Assembly: GCF_036669915.1 (NCBI RefSeq)
Contig: NC_089324.1
Location: 3,888,244 to 3,952,243, forward strand
DNA length: 64,000 bases
Origin: Pocillopora verrucosa
Lineage: Eukaryota > Cnidaria > Anthozoa > Scleractinia > Pocilloporidae
Direction: 5' to 3'
Part shown: in pieces, positions 11,571 to 22,500 of the stretch
Layout of the letters: every line of letters starts with the position of its first letter
How positions within the stretch are numbered: position 1 is the first letter of the stretch
Made by a program: the position numbers and the translations under genes
Notes under the pieces: generated by a model
Seen by the model: the letters and a program-made list of their open reading frames with translations, nothing else
Databases searched by the model: none
Told to the model about the DNA's origin: nothing

Positions 11571-14500
11571 TCATCTTCCAGGTGTTTGTACTGTGAACAC
11601 TCTTGCTGTACTATCCCCTGATCCTGTTAATAAAAAGCTCCCATCTCTGCAAAATAGAGAGTTAAATTATATGTCATCAATTTTTGAAAGCATCACAGAC
11701 TTACACGTCCAACATTTCAATCCTTATGAACTCAATCAAGCACTTCATTCATAATTTTTCAACATGAAAAGTGTTAGGGGTTAGTGAGTGTTTTTTACCA
11801 CTTATCTCTTTAACTCCCAGATCAAATTTCTAATTCTCCTCACTGTCAACGATAGAATTCTTATAATGTTAGTTCAGAGAATTTAGTATTGGATCAACCA
11901 ATTATCCCTAAATTGATATTCTTTATTCTCATCAGTTATCTGGTTGATATTGTATTGATATTGTAAGGAGAAATTCTGTCTTGATCACTCATGGGAGTTA
12001 AAGGGTTAAGAGTACCAAAATGGTATTTATCCAAAGAGTATCAATTCAATACCAAGCAGACAAGTGATGCAAATGGAGAAAAACATGAATTAGGGTATCA
12101 TTAGTTGGTCAAATACCAAATTCTCCACACTAGCATTACAAGAAAATAATGGCAGAAAATGAGGAGAATTACTAATAAAATTCTGGGAGTTAAAGAGTTA
12201 AGAAATTTTCTATTCTAAAGAGCTGCAGTATTAATTGACCAGGAAAAAGGAAAAAAACTTTGGATTTCAGCGAAAAGTCAATTTTCTGTTCTATAGCAGT
12301 CAGACGTTCTAACCAAGAATAAAGGAAATGATCACCAATTAAAGATGTTCTGATTTGATTGTTAAACAAATTCTCCATGTCAGCACCTTGGGAAGTGTAC
12401 AGAAAACAGTACGGCGAAAATGCACACTGTTGTTAGGGTATAAAGATGTAACTTTTTGGGGTGAACTGATTTCAACTACGTCCATATAAGTTATAACCCA
12501 AGAGCAAAGTTTGCAAATCTGTCAAAATAATCTTACATTATTGACTATGTGACATAGATGTTAAGGAAGGGTCTACGGAAACATGATGTGTAAAACAAAG
12601 AGATCGTAGTACTTGGCCACAGCAAGATCCAGTATTTCCCCATTGTGACCATACCACTCTCGTTCACAATTTCCTGATCGACTGTCCCATAGACGCACCA
12701 CACCATCCAGACATCCAGTATATATTAGAGGTGTTGCAGCATCCCACTTCAATCGCACTATCCCTCCCTAAAGGTGCAAATAAAGCTTAATATGTTTTAA
12801 AAATCAAGACAAGCTCACCCACTTTAGGGTTATATCTCGAGAAAATACCAAATTCTCCTGTCTCAATTACAATGAAATGTATGGCTGTCAGTAGGGAGAA
12901 TTACTGATTGGAGTTTTGGAGTAAAAGGATAAAAATTCTTTGAACTCACCGGATGTTTACACTCCTGACGAAGCCTGTATGATGACAAATCCCACACCCC
13001 AAGGATCCCACTTAATGATGCTGTTGCTAGCATGGGTTGCCTGTGGACAAGTCATGATAAACACAAAATAAAGCACTGAAAAACAACTTGCGATAATCAA
13101 TGCCTTCTCTGGCATGGAGGTGGCAAAGAGTTATACATGCACATGATTAAGACCAAAATTAATGTCAAGTGAATTTTAAAGAAACTGTCCCTTTTAAATT
13201 CGTAACATGAAATACTGTGAGACGAAGTATAATGTGACGCATTGGTTTTTGTAAATTTGTGTGAGAAATGGGATTAAGACCCCCCCCCCCCCACTCTACT
13301 CAGCTACTCTCTATCAAGTTATAAATAAATTTTGAATTGCCTTAAAGAAAGGTAATAATAGAAATGATGATGACAACTTTGACAAAGACTGCCTCAATCA
13401 CCACAGTGACAGCAACAGTCAATCCAATCCCTCAATAACATATTTTGAGGTTCAAGTGGTTATACGTTGCTTCTGTCAAATCTCGAATCAGTACTTCCAA
13501 GAAATGAATTCATACTTTTGATAATTCAAATTCTTACTGAGGAGAGAATCCAACAGCTTCAATAGATGGAGGTGGGTCACTGTCATTCTCGGATTGAAAA
13601 CCTGCAGCCAAAGTACTCAGTACCTGAGGAAAAAAAAAAGATTGACGAAATAATTAGATCAAAGAAAACAACAAGGCAAACAAAAACAGCCCCATTTTAC
13701 AGGCTACTCTTAGCAGCAAGGTATACAGTCACCTATAAGCAATTAAAGGCTGGCTTACTGGTATCTTACTGAAAAGTCTGTAGCCAAAGTCAAAAAGCTG
13801 TGTTCTTAACAAGATCTTAACCTCTCATGGTGCTTCCAGGGCTGTCAATGAGTATACATGACATGCAGTATGTATGTAATGAATATAAAAGAGGAAGGCA
13901 AATTACAATTTTAAGAGAGCCAGGTTAGTATAGATACCATGTTGTTTCACTAGATTACATGCAAAACTGGACACTATTCAGTTCAAATACCACAGGTATT
14001 ATACAAACCTTGCATAAACCTTCAAGAAAATGTTGAATGGAATCAATCCACACATCTTTACCAATTACTTGTAATTTATGCATTCAATTCCATTCATAAC
14101 TAGGAAATGGCCATTGTACAAAATTTCTTCCAGGGTATTTTTAAGCAATCCTAAAAATATTTAAAACCATTTGAAGGATTACTCATCAACAGCTATGTAA
14201 ACCCTTTAACTCCCAAGATCTCATTTAGTAATTCTCCTTACTGTCTGCCATACAATTCTTATGATGTCCATTTGGAGAATTTGGTATTGGATCTACTAAT
14301 AGTCCCTTAATTTACATTTTACTTTATTCTCATCACTCCTATGCTTAATATTGTATTGATATTGTAAGGAGAACTTCTCTTTTAGTCACTTATGGGAGGT
14401 AAAGGGTTAAAACAAGGAGCAAGAAACTGTGTTAAACCCTTGAGCCTTTTAACTATGTCTTATGTAATATACAGAAAAAGAAGAAACACTCAAGACTTTT

Positions 14501-17500
14501 TTACCTTCCCACTGTTTGTGTTGACTATTTTGACAGTGGAGTCTTCTGATCCTGTTGCCACAAGAACATTATCTCTATGTCCATCTATACATGTTACAGA
14601 GCCCTGGTGAGCTGTGCCATCTATAACAAGAAACTGAACAAGTTGTTTGCCTGCTAAACTTATTACTCAAATTAAAAAGGCTTTAACTTAAGAATAAAGG
14701 GGGTAAGTAACTGTGGTGCTGCGTCGGTGGGAGAGTATAACAGGGTAATTTAGTATTAACAACTGAGTTAATAAGTAAATTGGCCACTGCAAAGAGTTTA
14801 AAAGCTGACATTTTGAGTGTTAGCCCTTTGTCAGAGTGAAACATTTAACTTAGACTATTGCAAATCACAATCTATACTTTTCTGTATGACTGCAAAATAT
14901 TTCTATTTATCCCATCCATATTGACCTTACTTTAATAAATCTACAATTTCAAATGGTTAAATGAATTACAATAAACATACTATACATCAATTGCACCAAA
15001 TTTACAATCTAAAACTCACAATAGATCTGAAGCAAAATATTGTCAATCAATGTTTCATATCACAATACTTGATTAGTCTTAAATTCCATAAAAATAACTC
15101 TTGTGTCCACAAGTAAAGCCTTTTCCAACATATGATCCAGGCCACCAATCTCTATTATAAACATTTCACTCCTGAGATCTAAATATCAATTCTCCTCACT
15201 TTCTGCCATACATTTATGATAATTTTAGGTCTGAGAATTTGGTTTTGGATCAAACACTATCCCCTATAATTGATGCTTTTCTTTCTCCTCATCACCTTTG
15301 TGCTTGAAAATATAATGACATTGTGTGGAAAAATTCCTTCTTGGTCATTCCATACAGTGACAGGGTTTGGCCAATTGCCCCTTAAGAGTGACTAGAAACT
15401 AGTTTCTCCTCACCCTCTCACCCCTGAATTAAACATCATGGTCGTGAGAATGAAGGGAATGATCACTGACTAAAGAAGCTTTTGATTGTAATACCAATTA
15501 GGAAATGTAGAGAGAATATGTATGGAAAATATGCGTCCTGAAGTTAAGGTATTAAGTTAGGGTAAAGTAGACAGCAATAAGCACATAGAAGTTTTTATCT
15601 GTGTCTCTCTAAGCTAGGACCTTCTCAATCAACCTGTGCATCAATGAAAAATGTCCCTGAAACAAGTACCTCGGATTTTTACCTGATAAATGAAAAGTAT
15701 GCATTCCTTGTCGTAAGTCCCAGAGTTTCAAAGTTCCATCCTCATATCCAACACTTGCTCTCTTACCTATTACAAATTTCCAACAAAACTTGAAGCATTA
15801 CAATTATTTCATCGTTGAAAAAGCCAAATAATGATTATCTCAAAAAGTTTGAACACTAGAGCAGAATTTTTGATTCTTGGAAATCACAATTCTGTTCTTT
15901 TGCAATACCTTGTGAATGGTTTAATCTATAGTGTTTCATCAGGAGAAAGTTAAATTGTTCTTGAGGTCCAAAGGTTGACAAAAAAAGAGCTTAGTTATTG
16001 GCCACCAGACAAGTCAAACACAGCACATTTCAACAGAAAAAGAGCTAATTAAAAGAACAAACTGCTCAAGGTGTGGAGAGATGAGTGAAAAAGTAAATCT
16101 TGTTTTAAGTTCTGAATCTAATCGGTAAACAAAAAGGCAATTCAAAGGAAAATCAAAGCAATCCCAGATTACTGCTGACCAATGCTAAACTGGAATTGCT
16201 CTGGTTAATTTTCTTTACCATCTTTCATGAACATCCCACATGTTGATCGGCATCCATGACCTTGGAATGTCTTGCAATCTGAGCTTGGAATTTTCCACAT
16301 CCACACATTACCATCTGCTGTCCCGGCTAGGAGCACATTTGCCTCATTGTGCCATTCTAGCCACTGAAAATTTACATCAAGACAATTATTGGAAAAACAA
16401 CTTCAAAGGAATTCTCACAGTGGTTGAAATGACACAAAAAATGTGGATGAATCAGTTGATCAATGCAAGGAAGGATGGGCAGATGGGTAGGTGAGTGGAT
16501 ATATAGAAGGATGGACAGATGAACAGACAGACAGACTGACGCATGGATTGAAAGGAAACTGACAGAAGTACAAACAGACAGAGACAGACAGCCTGGCTGA
16601 CTAACTGACTGGCTAACAGACAGATGGACAGGGGACAGACAGACAGATAAACAAACAAAAAGACAGACAGACAGACTGACTGACTGGATGTTTACAAAAA
16701 TGCCAGCTTGCCCTGATTCATAAGTTATTGGGAGTTTGCACTGTTAAGAAAAGTTTGGACAGTTTTTCACAAGGTGGCCATAGGTAAAAATGAACTTCAA
16801 CAACAAACAAATTTTTGACAACCTGACATCGACACTTCAACATTTTAGTTTAGTTACTATTAAAAGCAATTTTTCCAATCACTTTTTTTTATTTAAAAAA
16901 TAAGTAGCATTAATGGTAGCTTGTTCTAAAAAGTTTAGTCAATTATAACATCATATACCTCTCACCTCTAGGTCTGTTGCCTCAAAGCTCCAAACTTCCT
17001 TTTTTGTAGCAACATCCCAGACAATAATGAAGCCACTCATATCACCAGTGGCAACAAATTTCCCATCGTGACTGAAAGCTGTGCATGTCACAGAATCTTT
17101 ATGACCTTGTGAAAATAAAATTAAGAAAAAAGATATCATAATGCTATACACTAAGTAAATTTAAAAATCCAATTAATTAGGGCAATAAAACTGTCTTTAA
17201 ATCACTGTTAAGCACTCTAACAACATGAAATCATTAACAAGAAATTATGTCTTTGCTCAACCAAGCAATGTGAATGAAGCCACAGGTATGTTTGGTCTTT
17301 TTAAGGTTTAGTCCAGAATATAGGATACAAAACTAACTTCATTTCTAAAGGTTGCTGTGGGTAAACTTAACTTTAGACAAGTGTTAGAGGTACATACTGA
17401 GTTAGTAATTTATAGAGGAGCATGCCAAAACCTTTCCCAAAAAAAGACAGATAAAGTAATGAGACTAAGTTTAAAATTATAGTCTAAGAATAGCTTTATG

Positions 17501-19448
17501 ACAAAAAATATGGTGTTAGATTCATAATTATAGTTAAAAGTAAGGCAAAAAATTTATAACAAATGCATAAGGGTTAGCTAGTGTATCATTAAATTACAAA
17601 TTGAGATTTACCTTAGTTTGGAAGTATGAAAATGTTGTAACTTTGTGAAAGAAAGTCTGAAGGTGCCTAATAACATCATAATTACATTTAATGAAAAAAT
17701 TAACAATTAATCCATTATGTTCAGTTCCACTGAATCACGAGTTTCTATTTACCATGGCACTCCAAAAGTGTCTGTCCATCTTTTATTTGCCAAATGTAAG
17801 CCTTGTCATCTTCTCCACCAGAAACTGCCACTGAACTATTCACTGGTTCAATTGCCACAGAGAAGACAGAAGCTGATGAAGAAAAAGTAAACTTAAGTCT
17901 GTACTGGAGTCGATTGGCCCACCCTGCTGGATTTTATCCCAGTTTCCTTAACATAAATTAAGCTACCAGGAGTATCACTACTCCCCTTTGGATGGAATGC
18001 TAGTTCATCCCAAGGCATTTGTAAAAATCAGTTCAAAACTCCTTTGGCAAAAAAAACAACAACAATTAAAGCAACTTTTGGTGATGTAAAGACATGATTG
18101 CAGCCCTTATGTTTTCCTGATGGCAAGATATAATGGCTGATAAAATTTGCTTAACATTATAACTGTAATAATCACCAGTATGCTTTTGGAAGCTCAAGTC
18201 TGCATCATCTTTTTCAGCCATGCCAACACTTTCACCATCTTGATCATTCATGTCATCTGTGAAACCAACATCCTCCATTCCAACTGCAAGTCCATCTGGA
18301 AGTATAATTTGTTAACCCTTTAACCCCTGAGATTGATTAACACCTAGTTTCTCCTTACAATATCATCCCCAAATCACACATTTAGGTTATGAGAATAAAG
18401 GAAATGATCACCAACTAAAGAAGCTCTTGATTGTTAAACAAATTCTCCATGTGACAGCACCTCAGGAAATTTATCAAGCATAGTATAGAAAGTTTGCATG
18501 CTGATGTTAGGGTGTAAAGGATTAGAGAGGTATTTGAAGCCAGTTGACTAAAACATCGGTTGTTTTGAGATGTTATACTCTGAGTTATACTGTGGGCAGG
18601 GAATTGATCAGCACACATTTTGGCTGAATAAGGCCAAACGTCAAACTAATCACAACAGCCCACCAGAATGAAGAAAAATATCACAAGGAACTAACCAGGA
18701 GTAAGTGTAAACATAGGTGAATCACCTGAGGGGTGAAAAAATACTTGATCACATCACAGTTAGTTTTAGTTTTGCATGTGGTTGATTAAGAAGCTGGTGG
18801 AAACAACAACAAAAATGATTGGAGATTCAAGATTATCTATGACACTCAGTTGAAATTTCTATACTAAAACGACAAGGCAGCAAACATAATCTGCATAAAC
18901 CACTGCTGAGGGAGGGAGGGGGCGGGGGGGGGTTGGAAAAACAGGAGGGGTATCTAATTGAACAAGAAAACCACCTTAAGGTACTTAAACCCTTCCAGTG
19001 CCAGAGCCAGAAGTGATTAACAAATGATTTCTCCCCAAAATTAAAGAGATCGTCCAGTAGAGAAACAAGGTAATGAGAAAATACAAACTTATCAGCTTAC
19101 GGACGTCACTTCGATGCAATACCTGACGTTCTTATCTTGGCACTTACGAGCAAATAAGCAGGGGTCTTGAGAGTTTTTAACTTTCGCTTGTAATATATAG
19201 GGTTGTCTTTTGAGTTCACAACTTTCTATTTATGATGCTAGAGTTGGTTATTACAAATCGGGAATCTATACTGACATGCTAGCAAAACACGTGTGGAGAT
19301 TTTCAAGAGACTGTGAAGTCTTCATCGATATAACAGTAGTACCTTCCTCTGCTTCATCGTCACCATCTAAATCTACCACTTCTACAAAATCATCTTCCAA
19401 GAGCTCGATCTCTTGCTCTGGACTCTCTAGATTATTTTCTGCGTCCAT
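11571..19448 (-). CDS. AAMP: Angio-associated migratory cell protein (WD40 repeat protein)
   Basis: WD40 protein reported in other animals to act in cell migration and as a cytosolic scaffold. Eleven exons on the minus strand, all with GT-AG borders and consistent phase: 19448-19343, 18295-18176, 17872-17753, 17105-16966, 16363-16219, 15766-15683, 14620-14505, 13623-13538, 13040-12950, 12767-12613 and 11646-11571. The total of 1,239 nt gives 412 aa (vertebrate AAMP is about 434). It has an acidic N-terminus ([14 protein letters not shown]) and then WD repeats with hallmarks such as [74 protein letters not shown] and, in the last exon, [11 protein letters not shown] chose the ATG at 19,448 because vertebrate AAMP also starts just before the acidic stretch; an in-frame ATG lies at 19,559. 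Introns carry several MITEs. No disruption was seen. Confidence 0.95.
11806..12010. repeat. MITE, TAACTCCCAGAT family (3' of AAMP intron 10 border)
   Basis: Starts TCTCTTTAACTCCCAGATC, contains TAATTCTCC and GTAAGGAGAAATTCTG, and ends GGGAGTTAAAGGGTTA. A second, partial copy follows to about 12,200 with the same terminal GGGAGTTAAAGAGTTAA. Both lie in the last AAMP intron. Confidence 0.75.
14199..14409. repeat. MITE, complete copy with both termini (AAMP intron)
   Basis: AACCCTTTAACTCCCAAGAT at the left end and GGGAGGTAAAGGGTT at the right end, with paired internal TTCTCCTTACTG and GTAAGGAGAACTTC words. About 210 bp, typical of the family. Confidence 0.82.
14700..14835. repeat. Half copy of the foldback element
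   Basis: Contains the reverse complement of the conserved tail (GTGGTGCTGCGTCGGTGGG) followed by one arm (AGGGTAATTTAGTATTAAC...GTTAGCCCTTTGTCAGAG). The second arm is missing. It lies in an AAMP intron. Confidence 0.7.
15155..15365. repeat. Diverged MITE of the same family (AAMP intron)
   Basis: Contains CACTCCTGAGATCTAAATA, TCAATTCTCCTCACT and GTGTGGAAAAATTCC; the right end is degenerate. A second related stretch follows to about 15,550. Confidence 0.5.
16470..16690. repeat. GACA-rich microsatellite (AAMP intron)
   Basis: Runs of GACAGACAGACA alternate with CTGACTGACTGG and ATGGACAG units over about 220 bp. The open frame across it on the minus strand is a by-product of the repeat. Confidence 0.85.
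18315..18520. repeat. MITE (AAMP intron 1)
   Basis: TAACCCTTTAACCCCTGAGA left end and GATGTTAGGGTGTAAAGGATT right end: the TAAC...CATC subfamily, as at 39,761-39,970. Confidence 0.7.
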
Positions 19449-19593
19449 CTCTGAAATATTCTTACTTCGCCACAAATACTCGTGTGCTACCCTGTTTTTT
19501 CCCCCAGATAGAACACTTATTTTTCTATTCACGTACACTGAACTGAAGCGTAACTTCAATTCCAGTCTTTCTCGACTTTACAGAAAAACTAAA
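19449..19593. promoter_or_regulatory. Candidate bidirectional promoter between AAMP and TPGS1
   Basis: The two start codons are 145 bp apart and point away from each other, so both 5' UTRs and both core promoters must overlap or lie within the neighbouring first exons. No TATA box is evident. The TPGS1 side of this stretch is recognisable at about 46,340-46,447, upstream of the duplicated TPGS1, but AAMP was not carried along. Confidence 0.6.
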
Positions 19594-22500
19594 ATGGCGG
19601 ATAAAAAGCCTTCCAAAACAAATTTGTTTGATGATCGAGATTCTAAACCAGAGAGAACGGAGAGTCCTCTTGACTTTCTCTGTGAGTAATTTTAAGTGAT
19701 GAAAGTAGGGTCATTTTTTTTTTCGAAGCTGAAGCAAGATTAAAAGAATTTTAAGCTAACCTTAGAAACAATGATTTTAATCAACATTTATCAACAAATT
19801 ATTTTGCAGCGCGCACTGGTATTACAAGTGACATCAAAGATGCAATAACTCTTATCATTGAAAACAGGCCTGAGGATCCAATCGCTTTTATGGCTGAGTT
19901 GTGAGTATCTCGATCCGCCAGCAGTGATTTACGAGTCTACAAAAATTGAAAATTTCATGTGTCCATTAACAACATTTTTGAATGATTGACTTAAGTTTTG
20001 ACAGCCGCGCGATCATAACCACGGCACTTGTGAAGGCCCATCAAAAACTGCTGCTAGCACATCATTCAAGACCATCTTTCCAAATCAACCTGGCAGCAGC
20101 CTATAACATCTTGAAACAACAGAAAAGTGAGTTGATAGTGTAAATTGGCCACCGTAAAGAGTTTAAAAGCAGACGTTGGGTTGTGTGTGTGTGTTGATAT
20201 GCAGAAAATGAAGCTACACTATTGGTCATCACCATATTCTCACCAACAGTGAAGCCCCATTTTCGGCATATAAACACAAACACAATCCACAGTTCCTCCA
20301 ATCACTCTGATGAAGGACTAACCCTAACCCTTTAAGTATTATCAACACAGTTGATAATACTTAATTACCCTGTTATACTTTCCCACCAATGCAGCACCAC
20401 AATTTCTTTTGAAACTTATCCCCTTTATTTATATGTTTTACAAGTACATGACTTGAACAGTTGTAAAAGCTCTAAACCCTTTAACCCCCAGAAGTGATAT
20501 ACATGTAACTTCTCCCTACAATATCCATACATTATCCAACAAAGAGATTATGAGAATACTCAAACTAATCAGGAAGAGGTTGTTATCATGATATAACACA
20601 AAATTCTTGTAACTAAGTTACATGGAAATGTGTAACAGCTGGATGGGAGAATTAACAATCAGATCTTAGGAGTTAAAGGGTTAAACCCTGAGAGACTGGC
20701 AAACATCTAATTTCACCTTACAATAATACTGCTGAATCATTCATTAACCCTTTAACTCCCAAGATCTCATTAGTAATTCTTCTTACTTAGTTTGGAGAAT
20801 TTGGAATTAAATGTGAATTGAATATTTTTCTCATTTCTCATTACTTGTCCGCTTGATATTGTACATATAGTGTAAGGAGAAATTCTGTCTCGGTCACAAG
20901 TGGGTCTTAGAGGGTCAAGATCATGGGAATATAGGGAATGATTGCCAACCTAATAAACTTCAATTGTTAAACAAATTCTCCTTCTAAAAACCAAAGGAAA
21001 TGTATAGAGAAGAGTTTGGAGAATCTAGATACTGATGTCAGGGTGTAAAGTGTTAACCTGTGCATCATGGGACAGACTTAGTCAGATTTTAAGTTAAAAT
21101 AGACTAGTTAAAAAATCGTTTCTTGTTTCTGTTAGATAGTAATGGTCTACGAGGACTTACTGGAAAAACATACAATGATTTATTGACTCTGTTATGCAAG
21201 TAAGGAGATCAAGTTATTACTTAAATCAGTGTTAACTGGTTTTAAATATTTATCAGAATGCCAGTTGTCCATCATCCTAACTATTAATTCACTATCATTG
21301 ATATTTAAAATTTCTTATTTTTGTAGAACTGGTAAGTTTCAGCCATTACATAGGGGTCTCATAGGCTCTTTAATTAGCTAAAGGGAGCTTAAGTACAAAG
21401 GTTTTTGAGATGGCAGCCAGAAGTTAAAAGTTCTAATTCTTGCTGCTCATTACACCTTTCTGGGCAGCACAGTTTGGTTTAAAATGTTCAATAACAACCT
21501 TGCAGCTGACACATTGGTGTCTAAGGGCTCCAGGAGTTTTATTCTTCTTTCAGTTGCTGTCCACATCTAAAAAAATGTCTCTGCTTTAGTTTTCTATTGT
21601 TTGTAAAAAGAACACCACATTCAAAAAGAGCATACTCAGTTTCACATCTGCTTCAGTCAAAACTTTCATTTCATGGAAGCTCAGGCTTGTCAACCTTTGA
21701 TATTAGTCTCAGGGAAAATAAGAAAATTTTAAAAATAACGTTTGAGTATTGTGAGAAGAGAACACTAAATCTCAAAAGAAAACACGCTGATGGCCAGAGG
21801 ATGACAGAATTCCTAGAACATCCTTTTACTCTTAAACAGCAAACAAAATTATATCAACTAACTTGACTGGCAGAAAATATTTTAGGAGTAACTTGTAAAT
21901 TACTTTATACTGAGTCAGTACTCTGTTCCAGAGACTTGACCGGGGCAGAATCTGAACCTCTCCAAAAGCGAATCATGTGCTTTAGCCATGAGGTGATTCG
22001 CTTTCCAGTTTTTAAACTTGGAGTTTTATCCACATTTATATATCAAGGTAAGAGCAGTAATTCACCTGTGGATGCTTGATTACTACCAATGACAAACTGT
22101 AATGAAAGATGTCTTTTGTTTTGGGTACTTTTATCTTGAAAGCTTTGTGCTACAGTTCCTAGATCTGAACTAGTTTCTGTGCAAGTTAATCATGTCTCTA
22201 GGATTTCTTTCTTCTCAAATTGACTGAATGCCACTTCTATACTGTACGTCTTTTGTTCTGAGTAGATGTCCAGTTCTAATAATGTTTTGCTCACAATTGA
22301 TTTCTCTGTAGACTTTTTGAAACAAGCGGAATCACTGTACAGTGAGTTGGACTTAACAGGAAGAGGTGCACATGATTCACTTCTGGTTACTTTTTTCTCT
22401 TAACCCTTTACCTCCCAGAAATAATTAACAACTAACCTCTCCCTATAATATCCATCATTATCCAGCAAAAAGATAATGAGAATACCCAAACTTATCCAAT

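Noticed and set aside
16452..16658. Cys/Leu/Ser-rich minus-strand frame at 16,452-16,658
   Set aside because: It is the translation of the GACA microsatellite in an AAMP intron.
19210..19689. 159-codon plus-strand frame starting at 19,210
   Set aside because: It runs antisense to AAMP exon 1; only the part from the ATG at 19,594 is real, as TPGS1 exon 1.
21328..21338. A 5-bp micro-exon (AACTG between TTTTTGTAG and GTAAGT) in TPGS1
   Set aside because: Exon 4 (ending 21,199) joins exon 5 (starting 21,932) directly in the correct phase and matches the family, so the micro-exon is not needed.
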